A DNA stretch of 64,000 nucleotides from Paraclostridium dentum (GTDB lineage Bacteria; Bacillota; Clostridia; Peptostreptococcales; Peptostreptococcaceae): positions 930,001 to 994,000 of the forward strand of contig NZ_WIPK01000001.1 in NCBI RefSeq assembly GCF_012922555.1. The letters run 5' to 3'. The notes beneath the pieces were generated by a model that did no database searches, had not been told where the DNA came from, and saw only the letters and a program-made list of their open reading frames with translations. The translations under genes and the position numbers were made by a program. Below, piece by piece: positions 36,839-45,631 of the stretch (its first letter is position 1; each line of letters begins with the position of its first letter).

Positions 36839-36854
36839 TTGGCACTAGTGCTAA
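36839..36854. promoter_or_regulatory. Palindrome TTGGCACTAGTGCTAA upstream of the charged repeat protein
   Basis: A near-perfect 16-bp inverted repeat 43 bp before the ATG at 36897. The arms resemble CIRCE half-sites but without the 9-bp spacer. Possible operator; the gap 36626-36838 otherwise shows nothing I can name. Confidence 0.35.
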
Positions 36855-36896
36855 GATTTAATTATTAAATCAATTATTCTTAAGGAGATGTTAAAG

Positions 36897-37280
36897 ATGA
36901 CTGTTAAAAATGAAGTAAAACACATAGAAGACGAATTAAAAAAAGATGTAGAATGTTTAAAATCCAGACATGAAGATAAAAAAGAACTTAGACATGAAAA
37001 TCATGAAGAACATAAATTTGCTAAAGAATTAAAGCATCAAATGAAGAAAGAAGAAAAAGAGTTAGAAAAAGAATGTAAAAAAGAATCTAAGGAAATAAAC
37101 AGCGAAATAAAAAAAGAAGAACATGATGATCACAAGTTTGCTAAAGAATTAAAACATGAAATGAAAAAAGAAGAAAGAGCACTAGAAAGAGAAGAAAGTA
37201 AAATAATAAAAGATGAAAATAAAGAAATAAAAAAAATAGATAAAGAAATAAAAAAAGAATTAAAACAATTAGAGAAATAG
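36897..37280 (+). CDS. Highly charged coiled-coil protein with internal duplication
   Basis: A 127-aa protein almost wholly of K, E, D, H and N, predicted to be one long helix. The module HKFAKELKHxMKKEExxLE occurs twice, about 39 residues apart. No Cys, no membrane segment. AAGGAG lies 9 nt from the ATG at 36897; the ATG three codons earlier touches the RBS. The His-rich pairs might bind metal, but that is a guess. No family recognised. Confidence 0.7.
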   Translation: MTVKNEVKHIEDELKKDVECLKSRHEDKKELRHENHEEHKFAKELKHQMKKEEKELEKECKKESKEINSEIKKEEHDDHKFAKELKHEMKKEERALEREESKIIKDENKEIKKIDKEIKKELKQLEK

Positions 37281-37283
37281 TTT

Positions 37284-37323
37284 AAAAAGCGTACCTTACA
37301 AATAGTAAAGTACGCTTTTTTTA
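37284..37323 (+). terminator. Terminator of the charged protein gene
   Basis: AAAAAGCGTACCTTAC/GTAAAGTACGCTTTTT stem with one mismatch and T7. Confidence 0.88.
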
Positions 37324-37405
37324 AAAACTTGGACTATTTGCATATCAATCTATATATATATTAATATTGAACTATTTTATTTTAGTATATATAGGGAGGA
37401 TTTTC

Positions 37406-37969
37406 ATGAGCATAACTTTCATATTAATGACTTCTGTTGCACTATCTATGGATGCATTCACTGTATCATTGTCTAAAGGTATGTGTATAAAAAAATTAGA
37501 TTTTAAACTTGCTCTTAAAATTGCATTTTCTTTTGGATTATTTCAAGCTTTAATGCCTCTTATCGGTTGGAAAATAGGTATTGGATTTTCTGAATATATA
37601 AAGTCTATTGACCACGTAATAGCATTAATTTTGCTATGTTTTCTAGGTCTAAATATGATTTTTTCAAAAGATGATGGTTCTAAGTCATCTAAACTAAGTA
37701 ATTTTGATATATTTATTTTAGCTATAGCTACTAGCATAGATGCTCTTGCAGTAGGCATTAGTTTTTCATTTTTAAATATTTCAATACTGCCTATAATACT
37801 TTGCATAGGCATAATAACATTCATACTTTGTTTTTTAGGTGTATTAATAGGAAATAAGGTTGGGAATTTTCTAGGAAGTTTTGCTAAATTTTCAGGAGGA
37901 ATAATACTTATTTTAATAGGTTTTAATATTTTTAACGAACATACTGGTTTTTTAAATTATTTCTTTTAA
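37406..37969 (+). CDS. mntP: Manganese efflux pump MntP (DUF204)
   Basis: A 187-aa protein with six membrane segments in two inverted repeats. Each repeat has the family Asp block: SMDAFTVSLSKG (near 14-25) and ATSIDALAVGIS (near 110-121). MntP exports Mn2+. ATG at 37406 with GGGAGG upstream. The frame is open for 13 more codons but without an RBS. I saw no yybP-ykoY manganese riboswitch in the 80-bp leader. Confidence 0.88.
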   Translation: MSITFILMTSVALSMDAFTVSLSKGMCIKKLDFKLALKIAFSFGLFQALMPLIGWKIGIGFSEYIKSIDHVIALILLCFLGLNMIFSKDDGSKSSKLSNFDIFILAIATSIDALAVGISFSFLNISILPIILCIGIITFILCFLGVLIGNKVGNFLGSFAKFSGGIILILIGFNIFNEHTGFLNYFF

Positions 37970-37987
37970 TTACATATTTTAAGTTTT

Positions 37988-38020
37988 AAGGTGACATCTA
38001 GAAGACCTATATGTCACCTT
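37988..38020. terminator. Hairpin between convergent mntP and ABC genes
   Basis: AAGGTGACAT/ATGTCACCTT stem with a 13-nt loop, ending at the ABC stop codon; no clear T-run. Confidence 0.55.
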
Positions 38021-39809
38021 AATTCATGTTGTCTCCATTTAGTGAGCATATACTATCGTAGTAAATGCCTTTTTTATTCATTAATTGCTCATGAGTTCCA
38101 CTTTCAGCTATTACCCCTTTATCTACTACCATTATGTTATCGCAATACCTTATAGTACTTAATCTATGTGCTATTATTATACTGGTTTTGTCTTTCATCG
38201 CATATTTTATAGCTTCTTGTATTTTTCTTTCTGTATTAGTATCTATACTGCTTGTAGCCTCATCTAAAATCAATATTGGTGATTCTTTTAGTATAGCTCT
38301 TGATATACTTATTAATTGTTTTTGTCCTATACTTAAACTATCTCCGCCTTCTTCTATCCATGTATCATAATTGTTTTTTAATTTCATTATGAAACTATGT
38401 GAATTAGAGATTTTACATGCATCAATTACATCTTCTTTTGTGGCATCTAATTTTGAATACTTTATATTCTCTAAAATCGTTCCATTAAACAAGTATATAT
38501 CTTGTAATACAATTGATAAAGAGTTATTAAAGTATTCTTTATCATAATCGTTAATATCACATCCTCCTATTAAAATCTTTCCTTTATCATGCTCATATAA
38601 TCTATTTATAAGATTTATAATAGTTGTTTTGCCACTTCCAGTCGTACCTATTATGGCATTGCTTGTTCCATCTTTAATTTTAAAGTTTAAATCCTTTAAT
38701 ATATAATCACCTTTTCCATATTTAAACCATACATTTTTAAATTCTATATCCCCTTTTAACATATTTTTACTTTTAACACCTTTAATTACATGTTTTTCTT
38801 TTACCTCTTCATCTAATATTTCAAAAACTCTTTCGCATCCAGCTATTGATATCTGAAATGTATTAAATAAATTTGCAAGTTCATTTAAAGGCCTAGTAAA
38901 TTGTTTTGTATAACTTAAAAATGTAGCTATAGTTCCTACAGTTATTATTTTCTTTATTGAAAGGTATGCCCCTGCTACTGAAATAAGCGTAAATGATATG
39001 TTTGTAATAACATTCATCATAGGCATAAGTAGCGAACTATATATTTGTGCTTTTAAAGATTCTCTCAAAAGCCTATCATTTATTTCATTAAAACTTTCTA
39101 CTGAGTCATCTTCATAGTTAAAAGATTTTATTACATTCATATTTTTTATATTTTCTTCTATATGTGAATTTAATAACCCTAATTCTATTTGTTGGTTTTT
39201 AAAAAATGACTTGCTTCTTCTCGCAATAAATTTGCTTAGTATAATAACCAGAGGCATTGTAATTATACTTAATATCGTAAGCTGAGGACTTAATATAAAC
39301 ATCATAATTACTGTTCCAAAAATAGTTATAATAGATGTAATTATCTGAGCTATTGAACTTGATATTCCACTACTTATATTGTCAATATCATTAGTTATCC
39401 TACTCATTAAATCTCCATTTTTATGTTCATCAAAATATGCAATAGGCAATGTTTGGAGCTTTGAAAAAACAGACGATCGTATTTTTTTTATGACCCTTTG
39501 AGACATATTTATTATTATAAATTCCTTAAATAAACTTACAACTGAGTCAATTAGATAAAAACTAATTAAAGCTCCCAATGTTATTTTAAATATAGATTTT
39601 CCAAGTACATTCATATCTATTATATCTATGCACTTTCCTATTAAAAGCGGTATTAATATAACAATTAAACAATCTAAAAAAACTAAAATACTTATTAATA
39701 TTAATGTTTTTTTCTCATTATTAAAATATTTTAAAAGTCTTAAAATTGTCTTTCTCGTATTTTTAGGTTTCTTCCTTGGCGTAAATCTACTTTCAATCTT
39801 ACTTTTCAT
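38019..39809 (-). CDS. ABC exporter half-transporter, consensus-ATPase subunit
   Basis: A 596-aa half-transporter with six TM helices (about 30-325) and an ATPase domain (about 350-590). Walker A is GTTGSGKTT, Walker B ILILDEATSS has the catalytic Glu, and the switch His is in IIAHRLST, but the signature is LSIGQ rather than LSGGQ. Together with the partner gene 16 bp upstream, whose Walker B Glu and switch His are replaced while its LSGGQ is intact, it forms one good and one degenerate ATP site. This is the pattern of heterodimeric multidrug exporters (LmrCD, BmrCD, TM287/288). Substrate unknown. Confidence 0.88.
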   Translation of the reverse strand: MKSKIESRFTPRKKPKNTRKTILRLLKYFNNEKKTLILISILVFLDCLIVILIPLLIGKCIDIIDMNVLGKSIFKITLGALISFYLIDSVVSLFKEFIIINMSQRVIKKIRSSVFSKLQTLPIAYFDEHKNGDLMSRITNDIDNISSGISSSIAQIITSIITIFGTVIMMFILSPQLTILSIITMPLVIILSKFIARRSKSFFKNQQIELGLLNSHIEENIKNMNVIKSFNYEDDSVESFNEINDRLLRESLKAQIYSSLLMPMMNVITNISFTLISVAGAYLSIKKIITVGTIATFLSYTKQFTRPLNELANLFNTFQISIAGCERVFEILDEEVKEKHVIKGVKSKNMLKGDIEFKNVWFKYGKGDYILKDLNFKIKDGTSNAIIGTTGSGKTTIINLINRLYEHDKGKILIGGCDINDYDKEYFNNSLSIVLQDIYLFNGTILENIKYSKLDATKEDVIDACKISNSHSFIMKLKNNYDTWIEEGGDSLSIGQKQLISISRAILKESPILILDEATSSIDTNTERKIQEAIKYAMKDKTSIIIAHRLSTIRYCDNIMVVDKGVIAESGTHEQLMNKKGIYYDSICSLNGDNMN

Positions 39810-39825
39810 TGATTACCCACCACCT

Positions 39826-41538
39826 TTATACATCTGGCGATATTTGAGAGTTGTATATTTCTTTATACATATCACATTGTTTTAATAAACTACTATGATT
39901 ATCAAAACCAACTATTTTTCCATTTTCTAAAACTATTATTTTATCCATGTCTAATATAGAACTAATCTTTTGAGAAACCACTATGTATGTAGTATTATCT
40001 AGGTAGTTTTTTATATTGTTTTTAATTCTATTTTCAGTTTTTATGTCCATAGCACTAAATGAATCATCTAAAATTAAAATTTTAGGATTTTTTATTAATG
40101 CTCTAGCTATACAGACTCTTTGCTTTTGCCCTCCTGATAAATTGGCTCCATTTTCCCCAACCATTTGTTCATATCCACTTTCAAAATTATTTATAAATTC
40201 ATCACATTCACATATTTTACATACGTCTATAACCTCATCTAATGAAGCTTTTCTATTTCCCATTTTTATATTATTAATTATAGTTTTATTAAACAAAATA
40301 CTTTTTTGTGGAACTAATCCAATATACTCTCTTAAGTTTTTGCTATCCAAGTCATTTATATCATTTCCATCTATATTTAAAATTCCTTTGTCTATTTTAT
40401 AAAATTTCATTATTAAACTTATTAAAGTTGTTTTCCCGCTTCCTGTTGGTCCAATTATACCTATATGTTCTCCTTGATTTATTTTGAAACTTATATCGTT
40501 TAATACTTTCTCATTATCAGTATATGAAAAATTCACATTTTTAAATTCTAAACTACCACTGATATCTATTTTTATATTTCCTCTCTTATCTATATCATTT
40601 TGAGTATCTAAAACTTCTATAACTCTTTCACTAGACGCTTTTGCTCTTATAAACACATTAAAAATATGAGCTATCATAAGTAATGAGGTCAATATTCGAC
40701 CTATGTAATTTATATAAGCTACAATAACCCCTACTTCAATTTCATTTTTAAAAATTAATTTTGATCCTAAGTATAATATAGCTGCTATTATTATATTTGA
40801 AATTAAAGTTATTGTTGGTTTAAATACAGCACTAATTTTCATAGCTTTTTCAGTTAATTCTAATAAATCCATGTTCACATTTTCAAATTTTTCTTCTTCA
40901 TACTTTACTCTATTAAATAACTTAACGATTCTTATGTTACATAGATATTGTCTTAAATTTGAATTTAAATTGTCTAAAGATATTTGAACTTTTTTAAAAT
41001 AAGGTGTTCCTATATTTAAATTTATGATAATTATGCCAAATATAATAATTATGCCAACTAATAATACTACTGAAAGTTTTAAATTTAGCTTCATAGCCAA
41101 TATAAAACTACCTATGCAAAGTATAGGTGCTTTTATTATTATTCTCATTAAGCCATTTACAAATTGTTGTATTTGGTTAATATCATTGGTGCTCCTAGTT
41201 ATTAAAGATCCTTTAGTTATTTTATCTATATTCTCAAATGAGTATGAATTTATATGTTCAAATACATCGCTCCTTAAATCTCTAGCAAATTTTTGAGATA
41301 CATTTGTTGAAATTATACTTCTTAAAATAGCAAAAACGGCTCCTGCTATTGTTATAACTACCATTAAAAATCCTTTGTTTATCAGATAATTCATATCTTT
41401 ATTTGCTATACCTATGTCTATAATGTTAGCCAGTATCGTAGGTTGCATCAAATCACAAATAGCTTCAAAGCTAACCAACACTATGCCTAAAATAAATAAA
41501 GCAAAATATTTTTTCATATAAACCATAAAGTGTCTCAC
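39826..41538 (-). CDS. ABC exporter half-transporter, degenerate-ATPase subunit
   Basis: A 570-aa half-transporter with six TM helices and an ATPase domain (Walker A GPTGSGKTT near 358; signature LSGGQKQRV). Walker B reads ILILDDSFSA, with Asp in place of the catalytic Glu, and the switch position is VSQKISS, with Gln in place of His, so its own hydrolysis site should be nearly dead. GTG start with GGAGG 7 nt upstream. It pairs with the downstream subunit. Confidence 0.88.
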   Translation of the reverse strand: MRHFMVYMKKYFALFILGIVLVSFEAICDLMQPTILANIIDIGIANKDMNYLINKGFLMVVITIAGAVFAILRSIISTNVSQKFARDLRSDVFEHINSYSFENIDKITKGSLITRSTNDINQIQQFVNGLMRIIIKAPILCIGSFILAMKLNLKLSVVLLVGIIIIFGIIIINLNIGTPYFKKVQISLDNLNSNLRQYLCNIRIVKLFNRVKYEEEKFENVNMDLLELTEKAMKISAVFKPTITLISNIIIAAILYLGSKLIFKNEIEVGVIVAYINYIGRILTSLLMIAHIFNVFIRAKASSERVIEVLDTQNDIDKRGNIKIDISGSLEFKNVNFSYTDNEKVLNDISFKINQGEHIGIIGPTGSGKTTLISLIMKFYKIDKGILNIDGNDINDLDSKNLREYIGLVPQKSILFNKTIINNIKMGNRKASLDEVIDVCKICECDEFINNFESGYEQMVGENGANLSGGQKQRVCIARALIKNPKILILDDSFSAMDIKTENRIKNNIKNYLDNTTYIVVSQKISSILDMDKIIVLENGKIVGFDNHSSLLKQCDMYKEIYNSQISPDV

Positions 41539-41633
41539 AAGCCCACCTCCCCAATATATTTATATGTACTTTATACTATTTATTATATCCATTTTACATT
41601 TTATAATAAATCATACATTTTAAAATAATAAAA

Positions 41634-41661
41634 AAGCTATCTCATAATCATGAGATAGCTT
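41634..41661 (-). terminator. Terminator of the 45-aa gene
   Basis: AAGCTATCTCAT/ATGAGATAGCTT stem, 4-nt loop, T-rich on the minus strand side, abutting the stop at 41662. Confidence 0.8.
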
Positions 41662-41799
41662 CTATTTTTTATTTGATAAAAAATATCCAATCCATATTCC
41701 AAGTGCTAAAGTAATAAGTGTTGTAAAATTTATTCTTGTAAATAATACTCCAGCTAAAACCCCAATCGCTATTCCTACAATCATACCATTATTTTTCAT
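41662..41799 (-). CDS. Small membrane protein, 45 aa
   Basis: MKNNGMIVGIAIGVLAGVLF then a short loop (TRINF) and a second hydrophobic run ending in YFLSNKK: two membrane segments. GGAGGAG sits 3 nt upstream of the ATG at 41799. The frame is open further upstream, but into the neighbouring gene and without an RBS. It follows the putative metal transporter gene by 71 bp. No family recognised. Confidence 0.6.
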   Translation of the reverse strand: MKNNGMIVGIAIGVLAGVLFTRINFTTLITLALGIWIGYFLSNKK

Positions 41800-41870
41800 A
41801 TACTCCTCCATAATAAAACCTATATTATAGAATATGAATATATGATTATAAATTAACCATAAACTTTTTT

Positions 41871-42995
41871 CTATATGAAATAAATTAATAATCCTACTAT
41901 AATTGATGGAATTGTGGTTATTATAGTTGCCCATAAAGCAGACTTTTTATCCATAGCTAATAAAGGAAATAATGCATCTCCATCTTGAGATATGCTATTT
42001 GCAACTAATGCTGCAAAAGGTAAGCTTCCTTTTAAGTAAAATGACATAACTACAATTTGAACCCCACATCCTGGTACAATTCCAAGTGCAGCTCCAGCAA
42101 ATACACTTATAACCCCTGCTCCTAATATTAAGTTTACTAGTGCTTCTTCTCCTCCAGCCATAAGTATAATTAAATCATATAATACATATGCTACAAAGAT
42201 CCAAACAATTACAAATGATATTTCACTTACAGAGTGTATTAAAGTTTCTTTTAACGACATAAGTTTATGTTCATTCTCTTCAAAATTTTCATTTTCAATA
42301 ACTTTTTTAGTCATTATCATATATATAAAAGATGCTACTATACCTACTATAGCTATTATCTCTTCAAATGAATGCATAGCTTCTATAAACCCAAACTCTA
42401 GACCTGAATGCGCTAGTATCATAAATATACATCCAGTTATAAGGAGTAATAAATATATTTTATATCCTATTCCATGAACTATTTCATGTGCTAGGTGGTA
42501 AAATCTTCTACTTTTTTGAATATCACATGAATTAGAGTTTGATGTTCTTGAACAATTATTAGATTTACTTTTATCCAAATTAGACTTGCATTTATGTAGT
42601 TCTAACTTTTCTTCGGTTTTAAAATAATCAACTATGTATCCAGTTAAAATACCAACTAAAAAACTTATAATTGTTACTAAAATATATGCTTTAAAATCAG
42701 TTGTCATCATTAAAAATGCACTATCTCCCATGCTAGCAATTAAACTTGCTATTATTGTTCCAAAAGTTACCTTATTGCTTATAAATAATGGCATTAAAAC
42801 TATACTTCCCCCACATCCAGGAAGAGCTCCTAACAAAGCTCCAAATAGCGGTTGTAATTTTTTATTTCTACTTATTATTTCTACAAAACTTCCGCTTGTT
42901 TTGTAGTTTATAAATCCAAATAATAATATAGACATGCTGACTAGTGATCCTACATGTAAGAAAGTCTCTTCAGCACTGTTTATCAGTATACTCAT
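41871..42995 (-). CDS. Putative manganese/arsenic transporter (ArsP_2-like)
   Basis: A 374-aa polytopic protein made of two related halves, each with a Pro-Gly-Cys-Gly re-entrant motif and a later Gly-Asp: GALPGCGGSIVLMPLF...SMGDSAF in the first and GIVPGCGVQIVVMSFY...SQDGDALFP in the second. A His/Cys/Asn-rich cytoplasmic loop (KCKSNLDKSKSNNCSRTS) lies between. The family is annotated as putative manganese transporters. GGAGG upstream of the ATG. A palindrome covers its -35 (43049-43075), so metal-dependent repression is likely. Metal unproven. Confidence 0.75.
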   Translation of the reverse strand: MSILINSAEETFLHVGSLVSMSILLFGFINYKTSGSFVEIISRNKKLQPLFGALLGALPGCGGSIVLMPLFISNKVTFGTIIASLIASMGDSAFLMMTTDFKAYILVTIISFLVGILTGYIVDYFKTEEKLELHKCKSNLDKSKSNNCSRTSNSNSCDIQKSRRFYHLAHEIVHGIGYKIYLLLLITGCIFMILAHSGLEFGFIEAMHSFEEIIAIVGIVASFIYMIMTKKVIENENFEENEHKLMSLKETLIHSVSEISFVIVWIFVAYVLYDLIILMAGGEEALVNLILGAGVISVFAGAALGIVPGCGVQIVVMSFYLKGSLPFAALVANSISQDGDALFPLLAMDKKSALWATIITTIPSIIVGLLIYFI

Positions 42996-43025
42996 AAATC
43001 ATCCTCCGAAAATTTTATATTTTAA

Positions 43026-43075
43026 ATTATACTACTTTATTTTTCATTTGTAAATGATTATCTGTATCATTTACA
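43026..43075 (-). promoter_or_regulatory. Promoter with palindromic operator of the putative metal transporter
   Basis: TTTACA (43054-43049), 17 bp, TATAAT (43031-43026) on the minus strand. The inverted repeat TGTAAATGAT-N7-ATCATTTACA (43049-43075) covers the -35, as expected of a metalloregulator operator. Confidence 0.7.
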
Positions 43076-43180
43076 TTTTACCTATATTTAATTTATGTCC
43101 AATGCATTTCATGTTAATCATCTTTTATTGAATATTAGTATTTAATAAAGTATTTATAATAATTTTCTCACAAAAAAATA

Positions 43181-43213
43181 AAAAAGTAAAATAGACAAGC
43201 TATTTTACTTTTT
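43181..43213 (-). terminator. Terminator of the four-repeat protein gene
   Basis: AAAAAGTAAAATAG/CTATTTTACTTTTT stem with a 5-nt loop, overlapping the stop at 43200. Confidence 0.8.
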
Positions 43214-43832
43214 TATTTTTTTGATCTATGATTGTTTTAGTTGTGTCTATATCTTTTGCTATACATCTTTGTGTATTTAATCTTTCTCCTACTAACATAG
43301 TAGACATTAATGTTTTTAACTCTTCTACTAATTTGTGGAACTCTTCTGTATTTTCTAAATTTTTCTCTTTATCTATTATTGTTTCTGTAGTATCATTTCC
43401 TTTTACTGCATCTACTTCTTCATTTAATTTTTCTTCATTTAGCATAGTGTTAACTAGACCTTTAGCTTCATCTGCTAATTTTTCAATTTCTTCCATGCTT
43501 ATATGTTCATCTTCTTTTTGATCTATGATTGTTTTAGTTGTGTCTATATCTTTTGCTATACATCTTTGTGTATTTAATCTTTCACTTACTAATAATTCTC
43601 CACCTACACCCTTTAAATTTTCAACTAAATTAGTTAAAGACTTATGTAGTTTTCTCATTTCTTGTTCATCAAGTTCTCTTTTTTCTTCCTTTGGTTCTAT
43701 TATTGTCTTAGTTGTATCTATATCTTTTGCTATACATCTTTGAGAGTTTAACCTTTCACTTACTAACATAGTATCCATTATGCCTTTTAATTCATCCTTA
43801 AACTCTTTTAATAATTCATTTATTTTTTTCAT
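43200..43832 (-). CDS. Four-repeat protein with RLNTQRCIAKDIDTTKTI motif
   Basis: A 210-aa protein of four tandem ~50-residue units, each with an amphipathic helix followed by ML(V)xERLNxQRCIAKDIDTTKTII. Units 1, 2 and 4 keep the motif. Unit 3 has drifted (NEEKLNEEVDAVKGNDTTETII) and lost its Cys. Units 2 and 4 share 69 identical bases 297 bp apart, so they were copied recently. No signal peptide or membrane segment. GGGGTGG lies upstream of the ATG at 43832. No family recognised. Confidence 0.75.
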   Translation of the reverse strand: MKKINELLKEFKDELKGIMDTMLVSERLNSQRCIAKDIDTTKTIIEPKEEKRELDEQEMRKLHKSLTNLVENLKGVGGELLVSERLNTQRCIAKDIDTTKTIIDQKEDEHISMEEIEKLADEAKGLVNTMLNEEKLNEEVDAVKGNDTTETIIDKEKNLENTEEFHKLVEELKTLMSTMLVGERLNTQRCIAKDIDTTKTIIDQKNKKVK

Positions 43833-44046
43833 ATTTACCACCCCGCAAAATATTTTTATATTATATATATTACCCTATTTTGCCATAATAAAACAAGATT
43901 TTATTTAAAATTTTACCATTTAAATTAATTGTCGATTATTGTAGCCCGTTTTTCGCTATTTTTATATGTTTTACTATATTTTTTTAAATATACTTTCATT
44001 AATTCCAAGTTACAGTCATATAATTTTCTCTAGGAGGTGCTTTGAT

Positions 44047-45273
44047 TTGAATGTAAATCTAAATTTGATATCTACCTTATCTATAGCTATAGTTTTTTTC
44101 ATAATTGGTACTTTCTTAAAAGATAAAATTAAATTTTTTTCAAAATTTTGTATACCATCACCAGTTATAGGAGGATTGCTTTTTACACTTTTGTCATTAT
44201 TATTAAGAATTTTCAATATTGTAAATATTAGTGTCTCTCAAAATTTTATATCTATATTTATGACTGTTTTTTTCACAATTTTAGGGCTCAACGCTAGCTT
44301 TAAACTTGTAAGAAAAGGAGGTAGCTTGCTATTTAAGTATTGGATTCTCTGTGGCTTTTTAGCACTTTCTCAAAATATAATAGCAGTTACAATAGCTAAA
44401 ATCACTAATATTCATCCATTAATAGCTCTTATGTGCGGAACTATTTCAATGGAAGGCGGACATGGAAATGCAGCCGCATTTGGAAGTACTATCGAAAAAA
44501 TGGGAATAAATGGCGCTGTAACCATAGGTCTTGCTTCTGCAACTTTAGGTATAATAATAGGAGGTCTTTTAGGTGCTCCAGTAGCCCGATATCTAATTGA
44601 GAAACATAATTTAAAACCTAAGTTTAATCCATACCCTAAGTTATATAATAAAAAATCTAATTTCTTAACTAAAAACTTTTTAACAAGAAATTCTAAGTCT
44701 AATATTTTTACAACAATAAACTTTTTTGAACACACGTTAGTTATTCTTCTGTGTTTAAACTTCGGAAACTTAATTGCAAAAACAATATATTTAAAAACAT
44801 CTATTGTTATACCAAGTGTTGTAGGTTGTATGATTGTTGCTTGTATATTTAGAAATTTCAATGATAAAGTTAAATTAGTAGATTTAAATTTTTATATATT
44901 AGATTTTGCAAGTGATATTGCACTTTCAATGTTTTTAATAATAGCCCTTATGAGTATAAATCTATTAGATTTAGCAACTATTGCAGGCCCTATGCTTTTA
45001 ATAATTTTTGCTCAGGTTGTATTCATATTAATTTACTCAATTTTTGTATGTTTTAAAGTGTTAGGAAAAAATTTTGATGCAGCAGTAATGATATCAGGTA
45101 TTATAGGTCATGGAATAGGAAATACACCTAATGCATTAGCTAACATAAATTCGGTTACTCATAAATATGGTCCATCTGAAAAAGCATCGTTGATAGTCCC
45201 TTTAGTAGGAGCATTCTTGTTGGATATTTTTTCACTTCCATGCATAATAATTTTTATAAATCTTTTTAAATAA
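44047..45273 (+). CDS. gltS: Sodium/glutamate symporter GltS
   Basis: A 408-aa protein with two inverted five-helix repeats. Family blocks are PSPVIGGLLF, GTISMEGGHGNAAAFG (near 113-128) and the matching GIIGHGIGNTPNALAN near 352-367. It imports glutamate with Na+. The start is set at the TTG at 44047, with AGGAGG 9 nt upstream; no ATG lies near. E. coli GltS is 401 aa, so the length fits. Confidence 0.88.
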   Translation: MNVNLNLISTLSIAIVFFIIGTFLKDKIKFFSKFCIPSPVIGGLLFTLLSLLLRIFNIVNISVSQNFISIFMTVFFTILGLNASFKLVRKGGSLLFKYWILCGFLALSQNIIAVTIAKITNIHPLIALMCGTISMEGGHGNAAAFGSTIEKMGINGAVTIGLASATLGIIIGGLLGAPVARYLIEKHNLKPKFNPYPKLYNKKSNFLTKNFLTRNSKSNIFTTINFFEHTLVILLCLNFGNLIAKTIYLKTSIVIPSVVGCMIVACIFRNFNDKVKLVDLNFYILDFASDIALSMFLIIALMSINLLDLATIAGPMLLIIFAQVVFILIYSIFVCFKVLGKNFDAAVMISGIIGHGIGNTPNALANINSVTHKYGPSEKASLIVPLVGAFLLDIFSLPCIIIFINLFK

Positions 45274-45364
45274 ATTACATACTAATTCGTAACATTTGTT
45301 ACAGATTTTTTTATTTGTTTCATATATAATAGTCTACATAATTTATAACTTAGGAGGATTTTTT

Positions 45365-45610
45365 ATGTCTTGCGGATGTGCAAATACAAATAAGAATGAT
45401 GGAAAGCAAGTTGTTGATTTAGTTAGAAGTAAAGATAAGGCTGATTTTCCATTAAGAACACCACATGAAATTGTTTGTTCTAATTGTGAAAATACATTTA
45501 TCATGAACACACATGTTGATAAATGTAATCATTGCAACATGACTTATGGTGTTACACCTTGTAGTTCTATGAATAAAGAAAATGTTAAAGCAGCTGGTAT
45601 AAATTATTAA
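45365..45610 (+). CDS. Small Cys-rich zinc-ribbon-like protein, 81 aa
   Basis: MSCGCANTNKN opening, then CSNCENTF and CNHCNMTYGVTPC: two CxxC knuckles, probably one zinc ribbon, plus an N-terminal CGC. AGGAGG lies 6 nt upstream of the ATG at 45365. Function unknown; the conserved-looking knuckles suggest a nucleic-acid- or metal-binding adaptor. Confidence 0.7.
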   Translation: MSCGCANTNKNDGKQVVDLVRSKDKADFPLRTPHEIVCSNCENTFIMNTHVDKCNHCNMTYGVTPCSSMNKENVKAAGINY

Positions 45611-45631
45611 AACTCCCATTTAGGGAGTTTT
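45609..45631. terminator. Shared terminator of convergent small genes
   Basis: AAAACTCCC/GGGAGTTTT with a 5-nt loop. Confidence 0.8.

Noticed and set aside
36839-36854. Sigma-54 promoter (TGGCAC...TGCT)
   Set aside because: GG to GC spacing is 7 rather than 10 bases.
37323-37405. yybP-ykoY manganese riboswitch before mntP
   Set aside because: The leader is too short and lacks the conserved loops.
43218-43583. CRISPR or tandem DNA repeat array
   Set aside because: The repeats are in-frame parts of one protein gene with diverged units and no spacers.
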